Shown one piece after another: positions 15,647 through 25,138 of a DNA stretch of 64,000 nt (positions within the stretch are counted from its first letter, which is position 1; every line of letters begins with the position of its first letter). The translations under genes and the position numbers were made by a program. The stretch spans positions 64,001-128,000 of the forward strand of contig NZ_BMEX01000003.1 in NCBI RefSeq assembly GCF_014637345.1, read 5' to 3'. The notes beneath the pieces were generated by a model, which saw only the letters and a program-made list of their open reading frames with translations, was not told the DNA's origin and did not search any database. The DNA comes from Kroppenstedtia guangzhouensis. Its GTDB lineage: Bacteria > Bacillota > Bacilli > Thermoactinomycetales > DSM-45169.

Positions 15647-17204
15647 TCCCGTGAGCGATCAGGGAATCGAAAAACTGTTGAAAGCTCCTGATGTAGAGGT
15701 GATTCGAAAAACAGATCTGTCCTTGGATCAACTACTGGAGGAAATATCCACTGTCGACGCCTTGATCGTTCGCAGTCAGACCCAGGTTACAGACAGAGTG
15801 ATCCAAGCGGGGCGAAAGCTGAAAGCGATCGGCCGGGCCGGAGTTGGAGTGGATAATATCGACATCTCCGCCGCCACCGCCCGTGGCATCATCGTGGTGA
15901 ACGCCCCCGATGGCAATACTGTCTCCACCGCAGAACACACTTTCGCCATGCTGCTCTCTCTGGCCCGGAACATCCCCCAGGGTTACCGATCCGTCATTCG
16001 GGGAGAATGGAACCGAAAACAGTTTGTTGGTGTGGAGTTGAACCACAAAACCCTAGGCATTGTCGGTTTGGGACGGATCGGGACCGAGTTGGCCAAGCGG
16101 GCCCGTGCATTCAACATGAAAGTGATCGCCTTTGATCCCTATCTGACCGAAGAACGCGCGAAAAAAGCCGGTGTTCAACAAGCCACGCTGGAGGAAGTGA
16201 TCGCCGGAGCGGATTTCCTCTCGGTTCATACTCCTCTGACCAAAGAGACCCGTCATTTGATCGACGCTGATGCTTTTGCCAAAATGAAAGACGGTGTCCG
16301 GGTGCTTAATTGTGCCCGGGGAGGCATCATCGACGAAAATGCCCTTGTAAAAGCCATCCAAAGCGGAAAAGTGGCAGGAGCCGCACTGGATGTGTTTGAG
16401 ACGGAGCCACCTGGGAAACATCCGCTTTTCACACTCCCCCAAGTGATCGCCACGCCTCATCTGGGCGCATCCACCCGGGAAGCCCAGGAAAATGTAGCTG
16501 TCGATGTATCAGAAGAGATTCTTCATATTCTGCGGGAGGAACCCTTTAAAAATGCCGTCAACCTCCCCTCTATCCCGGCGGAATTGCAAGAAAGACTGCG
16601 TCCCTATCAAAAACTGGCTGAAAAACTGGGCAGTTTTGCCACCCAAACCACCGACGGTGCCCTAAGCGAAATCATTGTCACCTATTCCGGAGAATTGGCT
16701 GAGGTGGACACTTCCCCTTTGACCCGAATCATTCTGAAAGGGGCGCTTTCCCATTATCTTGATGAAGTCAATGATGTGAATGCCCCCCATCTGGCCAAAG
16801 AACGGGGTGTCCGCGTAACAGAGCAAAAAATGTCCCAAAGTCATGGCTTCAACCAGTTGATCCATTTAAAAATCCAAACCAACCAAAGTGACTTCTCAGT
16901 GTCCGGCACTTTGTTGAACGGATTGGGTCCCCGCATCGTCAAGATTGACTCCCACTCTGTCGATGTTCAACCCTACGGACATTTGCTCCTCATCCGTCAC
17001 CGGGATCAACCCGGTGCCATCGGACAGGTGGGAACGGTTCTCGGCAGCCGGGATATCAATATCGCCACCATGCAGGTGGGACGCCGCGATCAAGGTGGAT
17101 CGGCGATCATGATGCTGACCGTCGATAAAAAAATACCCGAAGATCTGCTGAAAACCCTGGAGGAATTAGAACAAATCCAACAAGTGACCGCCATTGATTT
17201 ATAA
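15624..17204 (+). CDS. serA: D-3-phosphoglycerate dehydrogenase
   Basis: First enzyme of serine synthesis, oxidising 3-phosphoglycerate with NAD. The 526-residue protein has the substrate-domain start, a Rossmann motif GLGRIGTELAKR near residue 148, catalytic Arg, Glu and His blocks (NCARGGIIDE, then TPHLGAST), an intervening domain, and a C-terminal ACT domain (about 453-526, beginning LLIRHRDQPGAIGQVG) for serine feedback. AGAGGAGG precedes the ATG at 15624, which lies inside the aminotransferase gene, so the two are translationally coupled under one T-box. This is the long form with both regulatory domains. Confidence 0.95.
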   Translation: MYQVLITDPVSDQGIEKLLKAPDVEVIRKTDLSLDQLLEEISTVDALIVRSQTQVTDRVIQAGRKLKAIGRAGVGVDNIDISAATARGIIVVNAPDGNTVSTAEHTFAMLLSLARNIPQGYRSVIRGEWNRKQFVGVELNHKTLGIVGLGRIGTELAKRARAFNMKVIAFDPYLTEERAKKAGVQQATLEEVIAGADFLSVHTPLTKETRHLIDADAFAKMKDGVRVLNCARGGIIDENALVKAIQSGKVAGAALDVFETEPPGKHPLFTLPQVIATPHLGASTREAQENVAVDVSEEILHILREEPFKNAVNLPSIPAELQERLRPYQKLAEKLGSFATQTTDGALSEIIVTYSGELAEVDTSPLTRIILKGALSHYLDEVNDVNAPHLAKERGVRVTEQKMSQSHGFNQLIHLKIQTNQSDFSVSGTLLNGLGPRIVKIDSHSVDVQPYGHLLLIRHRDQPGAIGQVGTVLGSRDINIATMQVGRRDQGGSAIMMLTVDKKIPEDLLKTLEELEQIQQVTAIDL

Positions 17205-17223
17205 CGATCAAAAAGAAAGCACA

Positions 17224-17259
17224 GCTTCATCGGGCTTGGAACTCCCTTCCCGATGAAGT
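17224..17259. other. Hairpin after serA
   Basis: CTTCATCGGG and CCCGATGAAG form a 10-bp stem around a 14-nt loop. No T-run follows on the plus strand, so it may stabilise the message end or stop transcription weakly rather than being a standard terminator. Confidence 0.45.
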
Positions 17260-17303
17260 AAAGTGAAAGTGTATCCAACCGTACGGACCAAGGAGGGTTT
17301 TCT

Positions 17304-18005
17304 ATGGCGGATCTACAAGAAAAAACAGTCATTGTCACTGGTGGCAGCAAAGGACTGGGAGCCAGCTTGGCACGCCGTTTTGCCCAAGGGGGCGCTCAAG
17401 TAGTGGCTGCCGCCCGCAGTACAGCCGCACTGGAGAAGCTGGCCGAAGAATTTCCCGGTCTCATCCTCCCTTTCACCTGTGACATCACACAAACCGACCA
17501 GGTGAAATCCCTGATCGACACCACCGTGGATCGGTTTGGAAAGCTGGATATCCTGGTGAACAATGCCGGAGTGGGACGTTTTGGCCAGATTCCGGAGTTG
17601 TCGGAAGAAGACTGGGATCTGATGATGGCAGTCAACCTGAAGGGGCCTTTCCTCGCATCCAAATTCGCCATTCCTCATCTTATCCCAACCAAGGGGCATA
17701 TCGTCAATGTTTCCAGTGTTGCGGGAACCGTTACCTTTCCCGGCGGCGGAGGCTACTGCGCCTCCAAATTCGGATTGATGGCCCTGTCCGATGTTCTCAC
17801 CCAGGAATTGAAGAAGCATGAAGTCAAAGTCAACACCATCTGCCCCGGATCGATCCAGACGGAGTTCTCTGGGAATCCGAAAGCGTACGCACTCACTGCA
17901 GAGCAGGTGACGGAGGCAATCTGGCATATGGTGACCGCACCGGAGGGTGTGATTTACAACCAGGTAATCATGCGACCCCAAGTACCACCGGAGATACAGA
18001 AGTGA
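17304..18005 (+). CDS. Short-chain dehydrogenase/reductase
   Basis: Classical SDR of 233 residues with the cofactor motif TGGSKGLG near residue 12, NNAG near residue 86 and the catalytic YCASK near residue 150 with an upstream Ser in VSSVAG. AGGAGG stands 10 bases before the ATG. The substrate is unknown; the sequence is of the 3-ketoacyl reductase-like type that cannot be assigned by motif. It has no obvious partner, lying between the serine operon and the FmdB-type gene. Confidence 0.85.
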   Translation: MADLQEKTVIVTGGSKGLGASLARRFAQGGAQVVAAARSTAALEKLAEEFPGLILPFTCDITQTDQVKSLIDTTVDRFGKLDILVNNAGVGRFGQIPELSEEDWDLMMAVNLKGPFLASKFAIPHLIPTKGHIVNVSSVAGTVTFPGGGGYCASKFGLMALSDVLTQELKKHEVKVNTICPGSIQTEFSGNPKAYALTAEQVTEAIWHMVTAPEGVIYNQVIMRPQVPPEIQK

Positions 18006-18072
18006 TTTCCTTTCAAGCACTGGAGCGTTTGAGTCACAGCAAGGTATCAAACCTTTGGGGAAACAGGATTCC

Positions 18073-18101
18073 TTGCGGGATTATACCCATGTAGGTATTA
18101 T
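18073..18101 (+). promoter_or_regulatory. Promoter for the FmdB-type gene
   Basis: TTGCGG (18073-18078) and TATTAT (18096-18101) are 17 bases apart, 22 nt before the start codon. Confidence 0.45.
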
Positions 18102-18123
18102 GGTATAGAAAGGAGGGACCATT

Positions 18124-18309
18124 GTGCCCTTTTATGATCTAAAATGCAAAGACTGCTGCCGGGAATTTGAAGTGTACACATCCTTTTCAAAACTGAAAGA
18201 AGCCACTTGCCCCAATTGCAGCAGTAGGAACCACGAACGCATCTACAAAGCAAATATCAAAGGCCCCGTCACCCGGGGAGGCTCAAGTCCCTCAAGCGGG
18301 TTCACATGA
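18124..18309 (+). CDS. FmdB-type zinc ribbon protein
   Basis: A 61-residue protein beginning MPFYDLKCKDCCREFE, the FmdB/CxxC_CxxC_SSSS family pattern. The two Cys pairs are CKDC and CPNC, and a flexible Ser- and Gly-rich tail follows. The start is the GTG at 18124, eight bases after AAAGGAGGG. Members are called putative regulators, but their function is not established. It stands alone between its own promoter and a terminator. Confidence 0.85.
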   Translation: MPFYDLKCKDCCREFEVYTSFSKLKEATCPNCSSRNHERIYKANIKGPVTRGGSSPSSGFT

Positions 18310-18346
18310 GCGGGCAACTGCTGAACTTGCGCGGGTCGCAAGTAAA

Positions 18347-18375
18347 AAAAGCGTCCCTTTTTACGGGACGCTTTG
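18347..18375. terminator. Convergent terminator
   Basis: AAAGCGTCCC and GGGACGCTTT pair around TTTTTAC, with A-rich and T-rich sides, ending the FmdB-type gene on the plus strand and resE on the minus strand. Confidence 0.8.
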
Positions 18376-20178
18376 TCATGATTTCTCCTTCTCCTGCGGA
18401 GCTTTTATAGGAAGCAACACCGTAAAACGTGTTCCCTCCCCTTCCTTGCTTTTGACGCTGACCGAGCCGGCATGAGCCTCGACAATATTTTTGACAATTG
18501 CCAGTCCCAGTCCTGTTCCTCCCTGTCCGCGGGTCCGGGCCTTGTCCGCTTTGTAGAAGCGTTCAAAGACGAAGGGGAGATCTTCTTCCGGTATACCACT
18601 TCCGTTATCCTCCACAATCAATTGAACGCCCTTTGCGGTGGGCAATGCTCTCAAAATGATTCGACCCCCCGCCGGTGTGTGCCGGATGGCATTGTCGGTC
18701 AGATTGGTCAATACCTGTTCCACTTTATCCTCATCCCACCGAACGGGATCCATCCTGTCGGGAAGATCAACCTGCAGGACCACCTGCTCTTCCCTGGAGA
18801 TCGTCTGGAATTTGCGATACACTCGCCGGATCAATTCCGGAACATTCACCGTCGAGGGCTCCAAACGAATATGACCTGCTTCCATCCGGGCGAGATCCAG
18901 CAGATCTCTCACCAAACGGCCCATGCGGAGGGACTCATCGTGGATCACCCGGGCGATCTCCCGTTGGTCCTCCGGAGAGGCGGCAATATCATCCAGCAAA
19001 GCCTCACTGTACCCTTGCAACATTGATAATGGGGTTCTCAATTCATGGGAGACGTTGGCCACAAAATCCTTTCGCAGTTTATCCATCCTTCGCTCTTCGG
19101 TCACATCCCGTAATACCGCCACTGCCCCCCGGATCTCCTCAGGACCGGCATACAGTGGGGCCATCACCAGTGCCCAGGTTCTTCCGTGTACATCGATGTC
19201 CCCGAAAACTTCCTTCTCTCCTTCGAGAACCTGGCGGAAAAACTGATTCAGAGGGGAAAGTAATACCGATTCACCTCCCTCTTCCCGCCAATCCGATAAA
19301 AATTTCTCTGCAGGAGGGTTGGTGACGATCACATGTCCCTTGGCATTCAGAGTGATCACCCCGTCCGCCATACTGCGAAGGATACTGGCCAGTTGCTCCT
19401 TTTCCCTGGATAGAGCCTGAATCGACTCTTCCAACTGAGCCGCCATCCGGTTGAACGCCACCGCCAGATCGCCGATCTCATCCCGTTCATGGGAACGGAC
19501 GGGAACCCGTGCCGAAAACTCCCCCCGAGCCATTCGTTCCGCTCCCCGCTTCATCTGGATCAGCGGCTGGGTGATCCGACCCGACAAGAAAAAGGCAAAG
19601 ATCGTGGTTAAAAAAATACCGATCAAGGCCGAATAGAGGATCACTTTCTTAATCTCGTTTTCCGATAACTGACTTTGGGTCCGGTACACCACCACCGCTC
19701 CGCTCACCTTTTCCCCTTTTTTCAGAGGGAGAGCCACCAGCATCACTTCGTCTTTAAACAGAGGAAAGGGGGAACTCCCTTTATCACCAACAATCACCCG
19801 CGTGCGCAGGGAGGCGGGTTCCCCGCGAAACACTTTATCCATTTCAGTCTGTTCCAGGATGTCCCGCCACGGGATATCGGGAACATTGGGGGAGGCCAGA
19901 GGTTGCACCGAACCGTCGGGTCCGAGAATGATCGTATAGGTCTCATTCAGCTCCGCCACTTTTAAAACTGAGCGAAGATACTCCTGGCGGCCATGGGTCT
20001 TTGGCCCCTGCAAAGTGTCGTGAACCTCCCGGGCCAGCGAATTCATGTTATTCAATTCCGCCTCATAATACGTGGACAAAATCTGCTCCATCAAAAACAA
20101 ACTGAGGATCAGAAGCACCAAAGTGACCAAGCCGATGATGGTCAACCACAACTTCCCGACTACACTGCGCCAGATCAA
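18376..20178 (-). CDS. resE: Sensor histidine kinase ResE
   Basis: Membrane sensor of the ResDE system, which controls respiration and oxygen-limited growth in Bacillales. Of 600 residues, a transmembrane helix spans about 11-31, an extracytoplasmic domain about 32-180, a second helix about 181-199, HAMP about 200-252 and a PAS domain about 262-362. HisKA carries the phospho-accepting His378 in VSHELRTP. The HATPase domain has DNAIRHTPAGG, VEDNGSGIP and GGTGLGLAIVK. The TTG at 20178 overlaps the resD stop (TTGA), so the pair is coupled. PhoR or WalK-like kinases share this layout; the neighbours resD, resC and resB favour ResE. Confidence 0.9.
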   Translation of the reverse strand: MIWRSVVGKLWLTIIGLVTLVLLILSLFLMEQILSTYYEAELNNMNSLAREVHDTLQGPKTHGRQEYLRSVLKVAELNETYTIILGPDGSVQPLASPNVPDIPWRDILEQTEMDKVFRGEPASLRTRVIVGDKGSSPFPLFKDEVMLVALPLKKGEKVSGAVVVYRTQSQLSENEIKKVILYSALIGIFLTTIFAFFLSGRITQPLIQMKRGAERMARGEFSARVPVRSHERDEIGDLAVAFNRMAAQLEESIQALSREKEQLASILRSMADGVITLNAKGHVIVTNPPAEKFLSDWREEGGESVLLSPLNQFFRQVLEGEKEVFGDIDVHGRTWALVMAPLYAGPEEIRGAVAVLRDVTEERRMDKLRKDFVANVSHELRTPLSMLQGYSEALLDDIAASPEDQREIARVIHDESLRMGRLVRDLLDLARMEAGHIRLEPSTVNVPELIRRVYRKFQTISREEQVVLQVDLPDRMDPVRWDEDKVEQVLTNLTDNAIRHTPAGGRIILRALPTAKGVQLIVEDNGSGIPEEDLPFVFERFYKADKARTRGQGGTGLGLAIVKNIVEAHAGSVSVKSKEGEGTRFTVLLPIKAPQEKEKS

Positions 20179-20891
20179 TCTTTGGGTACCTCAAGCTTAT
20201 AGCCGACTCCCCAAACCGTATGGATCATGGCTGCTGCTTTGGGAGAAGCACGGTTCAATTTTTCCCGCAATCGCTTAATATGGGTATCCACGGTCCGCAA
20301 ATCACCAAAAAATTCATAGTTCCATACATCCCGCAACAACTCTTCCCGAGTGAACACTTTATCCGGCGAAGATGCCAGATAATGGAGAAGTTCATACTCC
20401 TTCGGAGTCAGAGAGACCTCCGTCCCACCGGCCCGTACCTCATGGGCGTCGTGATCAATGGTCAACTCGGGAAAGACAATCACATTGTGGGTCTCCATCT
20501 CCGTGGACAAAAAAGCCGTCGCTGAAGAGCGCCGGAGGACCGCCTTCACCCGGTGTACCAGTTCCCGGGGACTGAAGGGCTTGATCACATAATCATCGGT
20601 GCCCGCCTCAAAGCCTTCCACCCGGTTGGTCTCCTCCCCCCGGGCGGTCAACATAATCACTGGTGTCGCCTTTTTATTCCGAAGCTCCCGACATACATCC
20701 AAACCATCCATACCAGGCAACATCAAATCCAATAAAATCAGATCGTAATCGGTTTCCATTCCTTTTTTTAGGGCGGTCTCCCCGTCCTCCGCTTCATCGA
20801 TCAAGTAACCTTCTCGTTCCAAGTACATGCGAAGCAAACGGCGGATCCGATCCTCATCATCCACAACCAAAATACGTTCCTGTTTTTCCAC
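20175..20891 (-). CDS. resD: Response regulator ResD
   Basis: OmpR/PhoB-type regulator: receiver domain at about residues 6-118 with the acidic pocket VVDDEDRIRR, the phospho-acceptor Asp in LILLDLMLPGMDG and Lys in YVIKPFSPRE, and a winged-helix DNA-binding domain at about 138-235 ending KLEVPKD. I place the start at the GTG (20891) with GAGGTG six bases upstream; a second GTG three codons earlier is possible. It activates cytochrome biogenesis and anaerobic genes in Bacillus. Coupled to resE, with an alpha/beta hydrolase gene between it and resBC. Confidence 0.9.
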   Translation of the reverse strand: MEKQERILVVDDEDRIRRLLRMYLEREGYLIDEAEDGETALKKGMETDYDLILLDLMLPGMDGLDVCRELRNKKATPVIMLTARGEETNRVEGFEAGTDDYVIKPFSPRELVHRVKAVLRRSSATAFLSTEMETHNVIVFPELTIDHDAHEVRAGGTEVSLTPKEYELLHYLASSPDKVFTREELLRDVWNYEFFGDLRTVDTHIKRLREKLNRASPKAAAMIHTVWGVGYKLEVPKD

Positions 20892-21105
20892 CTGATTCAC
20901 CTCACAGGGCCAACCAACCTTGGATTCCCTTTTCTATAGGATACCATATCCGGCTCATTTCTTAGTCACACTTCCGGGGAGTGTTGCAATAAAATCGCCA
21001 GTTGAACCTGCAATCCCCGTGCATCTATCTTAACAAAGTCCTTAACCCCGCGTCATCTTTACGTAGAATTGTTTACAAATTTGTTGGCAAAAGTGCCGTC
21101 GGAAA

Positions 21106-22035
21106 TTAATTTATATGTTTTTCTAACCAGTTGATCACATCTTGAACCACTTCTTCTCTGTTCAATTCATTCAGCAACTCGTGACGGGCACCGGTATACA
21201 GCTTGCACCTGAGATCCTTTATTCCGGCCCGTCGATACCGTTGAACCACCCGGCGCACCCCTTTCCCAAAATCACCCACTGGGTCATCCTCCCCGGAGAT
21301 CAACAAGATTGGAAGGTTTTTCGGAGTCAATTGAATATTTTCCTCCCGATGAATCATGATCAGACCTTCCAGCAAATCACGATAAAAACCGGCAGTGAGA
21401 ACACCGCCACAGAAGGAATCTTCCAGATATTTGTCCACCTCCCTCTCATCCCGACTCAACCAGTCCACCTCCGTGCGCCGGGGACGAAACCTGCGATTGA
21501 ACCCGCCGGTAATCAGTTTGGCCATCATGGGACTGGGTGTTTGACTCCCCTTTTTTTTCACTTCCCGTCTGGCGATTCTTAGCCCAAGCCTCCCCAACCA
21601 TCCCGGGTCCCCGCCGGTTCCGCATAAGATGACTCCCTGATATTCATCTCCGTGAAGCTGGATGATTCGCCGGGCCAAAAAAGATCCCATGCTGTGCCCA
21701 AACAGGAAGAGGGGAAGCCCCGGTTGCTCCCGGCGAATGATCTGTGTCAATCGGTACAGATCTTGCACCACCTGTTCAAATCCCTGATCCTCGGCAAACC
21801 ACCCCCGGTTTTCCTTACCGGCAGTCCGACCATGCCCCCGGTGATCATTGCCGTATACAACCAATCCGCGTTGTATAAGAAAGCTGGCAAACGCATCATA
21901 TCTGTTAATATGCTCCGCCATCCCATGGACAATCTGCACCACGGCCCGGGCCGGTATATCCGGTTTCCACCGGTTTGCAACAATCTGTAACTGATCTTTC
22001 CCCTTTGAGGAAAAAGAGAAGGTGGTCAGATTCAT
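21106..22035 (-). CDS. Alpha/beta hydrolase, monoacylglycerol lipase-like
   Basis: Serine hydrolase of 309 residues in the S33/monoacylglycerol lipase group. The nucleophile elbow is GHSMGS at about residue 115, the oxyanion block VHGMAEHINRY is near residue 37, the acid is probably the Asp in ISGEDDPVGD, and the His lies in GARHELLNE. It has no signal peptide. The ATG at 22035 follows AAGGATGAG. It sits between resC and resD on the same strand, breaking the usual res gene order; a role in lipid turnover is likely but not shown. Confidence 0.88.
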   Translation of the reverse strand: MNLTTFSFSSKGKDQLQIVANRWKPDIPARAVVQIVHGMAEHINRYDAFASFLIQRGLVVYGNDHRGHGRTAGKENRGWFAEDQGFEQVVQDLYRLTQIIRREQPGLPLFLFGHSMGSFLARRIIQLHGDEYQGVILCGTGGDPGWLGRLGLRIARREVKKKGSQTPSPMMAKLITGGFNRRFRPRRTEVDWLSRDEREVDKYLEDSFCGGVLTAGFYRDLLEGLIMIHREENIQLTPKNLPILLISGEDDPVGDFGKGVRRVVQRYRRAGIKDLRCKLYTGARHELLNELNREEVVQDVINWLEKHIN

Positions 22036-22182
22036 AGGTCTCATCCTTTCAAAGGATCAAAATTTTCCTTCATTTAATGAAGTTTGTCGCACCGGGAAAC
22101 AGACAGGGGAAAGAGAGTCCTTCGGACTCTCCAACCAGATATGGCAATCCCACACGACTATCCATTTCCATCAGAAAGAAGG

Positions 22183-22217
22183 TTAAAAAAACCGGTGGTG
22201 CAAGTGAACCACCGGAA
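22183..22217 (-). terminator. Terminator after resC
   Basis: CCGGTGGT and ACCACCGG pair around TCACTTGC and are followed by TTTTTTT on the minus strand. It separates resBC from the hydrolase and resDE. Confidence 0.8.
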
Positions 22218-22220
22218 ACA

Positions 22221-23423
22221 TCAAGCATAAGAGTGAAGTCCTGCGAACACCAAATTGATGGCGACCAGATTGATCATGATTACCACAAATCCTCCCACTG
22301 CCAGCCAGGAAGATCTCAATCCGTGCCATCCCCGGGACAGGCGGAAATGAAGATAACCGCTGTAATAGAGCCAGGTGATCAAAGCCCATGTCTCTTTCGG
22401 ATCCCAGCCCCAGAACCGCCCCCAAGCTTCATGAGCCCAAATCATGGCAAAGATCAAACCACCCAAAGTGAATATCGGAAATCCGATGGCGATCGCCCGG
22501 TAGCTGATTTCGTCCACCTTCTCCAGATCGAGGTTTTTCACCATCGGATACAACAATTCATAGACCCGTTTCCTGAGGAGCAACCGCAACAAAGCGTACA
22601 AGACCAGTCCTGAAAGGACCGACCACAGTACTGAGTTGAATTTTCTGGCCGCCTCCTCCCCCTTCATCCAGGAAGGGGCTTCAAACAGCGGACTGTTCAT
22701 GCCGAAGAAGGGATCCATCTGCACGACCTTACCATTATGGGGACCCACAATCGGCGGTAAGTCATACTCCTGAACCAGCGGCTGCCCCTCCACGGAATGT
22801 TGGATCGTTGCCTGGTAGTCTGGGATCGAGAAGGTAAAGAATGTGATGACAAAGCCTGCCACCATCAAAATCGTAACCATGATCACTTCCAACCAGACGG
22901 CTGACTTGCTGTTTCGATCCATCCCCACCCAACGGACAAGATAGATCAAGCCCGCAACAAAGCCGATGGCCAAGGCTCCTTCCCCCACAGCCACGGTGGT
23001 GACATGGACATGCAACCAATAACTTTGCAGAGCCGGGATCAATGGTTCCACATCTTTGGGGAAAACTGCGGCATAGGCCACCATCAACATAGCCACCGGC
23101 ATCACAAAAGCTCCAAGGGTCACACTTCGATAGATGAAAAAAATCACGATAAATACGGCCACAATCGTAAAGCAAAGGAACGCCGTAAATTCAAACATAT
23201 TACTGGTAAAGTGACCGCCCAATAACACCCGGGTCACGATAAACACCAGGTGCAGAGCCACCCCGATGATGGTCAGGACGATCCCCCAGTTGCCCCACAA
23301 CCGGGTATGAGCCTTTTTACCGACCCGCGAACCCTTCCCTGTCACCGCCGTCACAAAAGCGATGGTGGAGAACAGATAGAAGACGAAGGCTCCCAGGAGA
23401 GCGTATTCCATCACTTGTACCAT
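22221..23423 (-). CDS. resC: Cytochrome c biogenesis protein ResC (CcsA type)
   Basis: Integral membrane protein of system II cytochrome c maturation, which passes haem with ResB to apocytochrome c outside. The 400-residue protein has about eight transmembrane helices and the tryptophan-rich haem-handling motif WGRFWGWDPKETWAL near residue 340, with His residues in adjacent helices. The ATG at 23423 lies ten bases after AGGAGG; a TTG two codons earlier overlaps the resB stop and is an alternative. It forms a coupled pair with resB and ends at a strong terminator. Confidence 0.92.
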   Translation of the reverse strand: MVQVMEYALLGAFVFYLFSTIAFVTAVTGKGSRVGKKAHTRLWGNWGIVLTIIGVALHLVFIVTRVLLGGHFTSNMFEFTAFLCFTIVAVFIVIFFIYRSVTLGAFVMPVAMLMVAYAAVFPKDVEPLIPALQSYWLHVHVTTVAVGEGALAIGFVAGLIYLVRWVGMDRNSKSAVWLEVIMVTILMVAGFVITFFTFSIPDYQATIQHSVEGQPLVQEYDLPPIVGPHNGKVVQMDPFFGMNSPLFEAPSWMKGEEAARKFNSVLWSVLSGLVLYALLRLLLRKRVYELLYPMVKNLDLEKVDEISYRAIAIGFPIFTLGGLIFAMIWAHEAWGRFWGWDPKETWALITWLYYSGYLHFRLSRGWHGLRSSWLAVGGFVVIMINLVAINLVFAGLHSYA

Positions 23424-23425
23424 GT

Positions 23426-25018
23426 TCAATCAACCTCCTGACGTCGATCCGGACTGAAAGACAGCGGCAGGTCCGCTTTTTCCGTAGCCTGCTCCAGCTC
23501 CCGCCTCAGACCGAACCAGTTCTTGTTTGTATGGGCTCCGACATGAAGATGTCCATCCTGCCAGCGGATCCACACCCTGCGGTGGTTCCAGAAAAATCCC
23601 ATCACCAAACCGATCATGGAGATGATTCCTCCCAAGAAAATGATCGGCAACCCTTTATCCACCCGGACCATCAATCCGGACACATTCACTGTCTCCATGC
23701 TTTTCAATTCCATGGTGTAACGGTTTTTCCGGTTGATATCATCCAGATTGGTCCCGGAGATCATCCAGGAGACCTCCGGTTTTTTCAAATCCGGAGCATC
23801 CACGGAAAAGATGAAGGCAGGTCGATTGGGGGTTTCCGATTTGGTCGCAGGACGGTTCCCCTCCATGACAAAGTCCGGAAAATAGTCGAGAATATCGATA
23901 TGGATTCCGTTTTTCAGCTTGTACTTCTGTTCCGGATCAAACAGATCCACCTTGAACGTATCCAGATTGCGATTTTCTTGCTTGTCCTTCACATTGAGAA
24001 GGATCGCCTGAGTTTCAGTGGTGAAATCTGATTGAAAAAGCTCCAGATCCTCGTGTTTGAAGGAATCGTTGACAATGGCCGTCCCCCGCTTCAGCTCACG
24101 GAGCTTACCAGTCTCATGATCCTTCTCATACAGGATAAGACGCGTTTCATACTTTTTCACGGTGGGCTCGCCCTTGTCCGACTGTGGCATCTCCTCCGGA
24201 TCATACAACTCCGCCGTCGCCTTCACATTTTTTACATAATAGTTCAGCTCCGGCAGCTTTTTCGTCTCCCCTTCCCGGAGATATACATAGTTATCCAGAT
24301 ACCAACCCGGAACGGTGTGCCGCAGAAGGATCCCCACCAGGAACAAAATCAGGCCGATGTGGTTGATATAGGGACCCCAACGGCTGAACCGACCTTTCTC
24401 CGCCAGGATGGACTCCCCTTCCCGACGAATCCGATAATGTTTCTGACTCAAACCCTCCGCCAGTCGATCCAAGAGGGCCTCCTTGTCCGAATCGGGTACG
24501 GCCTCCGTCCGGCTCACCCGCTGCCGGTTGATAAACCGGATGTTTTTGACCACCTTCTGGTTGGTCAAAGCTTTATACAGAGGAATCACCCGATCCAGGC
24601 TGCAAACCACCAATGAAATGCCGATGCTGGCCAACAAAGCTATATAGACAGGGGACTCGTATAAATTGGACAAACCCAGCTGATAGAAAACTTCCCCCCA
24701 GAATCCATACTTCTCAGGATAGTAGATCTCGGGTCGGTTGGACGGAATGTACTGCTCCTGGGGTAACAACGTGCCCAGAATGGAGACGACCAGGGTAATC
24801 AGAATCAGCCAGATAGCCACCTTTACCGAAGAGAAAAAGTTCCAGATCCGATCAAAGAGTGTGGCCTTCTGTGTCTGTGATCGCCGGGCTTTCCCTTCGT
24901 AACGCATCTCCAAGGGACGGTCGGAATCCCCCTTTTCCAGCGGTTTCCCGCAATGCTCGCACAAAACCGTACCGACGGGGTTGTTATGTCCGCAATCACA
25001 CTTGGTATTGTTGATCAA
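23426..25018 (-). CDS. resB: Cytochrome c biogenesis protein ResB (Ccs1 type)
   Basis: Partner of ResC in system II. About 530 residues, with transmembrane helices near residues 58-78, 122-142, 220-240 and 455-475 and a large extracytoplasmic domain before the last helix. The start is probably the TTG at 25018, five bases after GGGGGGTGG, because a TATAAT at 25074-25079 lies almost on the upstream in-frame ATG (25069). The N terminus carries a zinc-ribbon-like CDCG-x9-CEHCG segment. In B. subtilis resA (thioredoxin-like) stands between rluB and resB; here it is absent. Confidence 0.9.
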   Translation of the reverse strand: MINNTKCDCGHNNPVGTVLCEHCGKPLEKGDSDRPLEMRYEGKARRSQTQKATLFDRIWNFFSSVKVAIWLILITLVVSILGTLLPQEQYIPSNRPEIYYPEKYGFWGEVFYQLGLSNLYESPVYIALLASIGISLVVCSLDRVIPLYKALTNQKVVKNIRFINRQRVSRTEAVPDSDKEALLDRLAEGLSQKHYRIRREGESILAEKGRFSRWGPYINHIGLILFLVGILLRHTVPGWYLDNYVYLREGETKKLPELNYYVKNVKATAELYDPEEMPQSDKGEPTVKKYETRLILYEKDHETGKLRELKRGTAIVNDSFKHEDLELFQSDFTTETQAILLNVKDKQENRNLDTFKVDLFDPEQKYKLKNGIHIDILDYFPDFVMEGNRPATKSETPNRPAFIFSVDAPDLKKPEVSWMISGTNLDDINRKNRYTMELKSMETVNVSGLMVRVDKGLPIIFLGGIISMIGLVMGFFWNHRRVWIRWQDGHLHVGAHTNKNWFGLRRELEQATEKADLPLSFSPDRRQEVD

Positions 25019-25138
25019 ATGTTCCACCCCCCGTTTCGGAAAACCACTCGCCTTTTTACAAATACCCATGTTTATTATAACTTCGCGGGCTCCCCCGAAG
25101 AGCTTCCGGTTTGAATATTGTTTGAAAGCTGGCTCCCG

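Noticed and set aside
18301-18310. TTCACATGAG as a third copy of the palindromic repeat
   Set aside because: Only nine bases match one arm; there is no second arm and no flank similarity.
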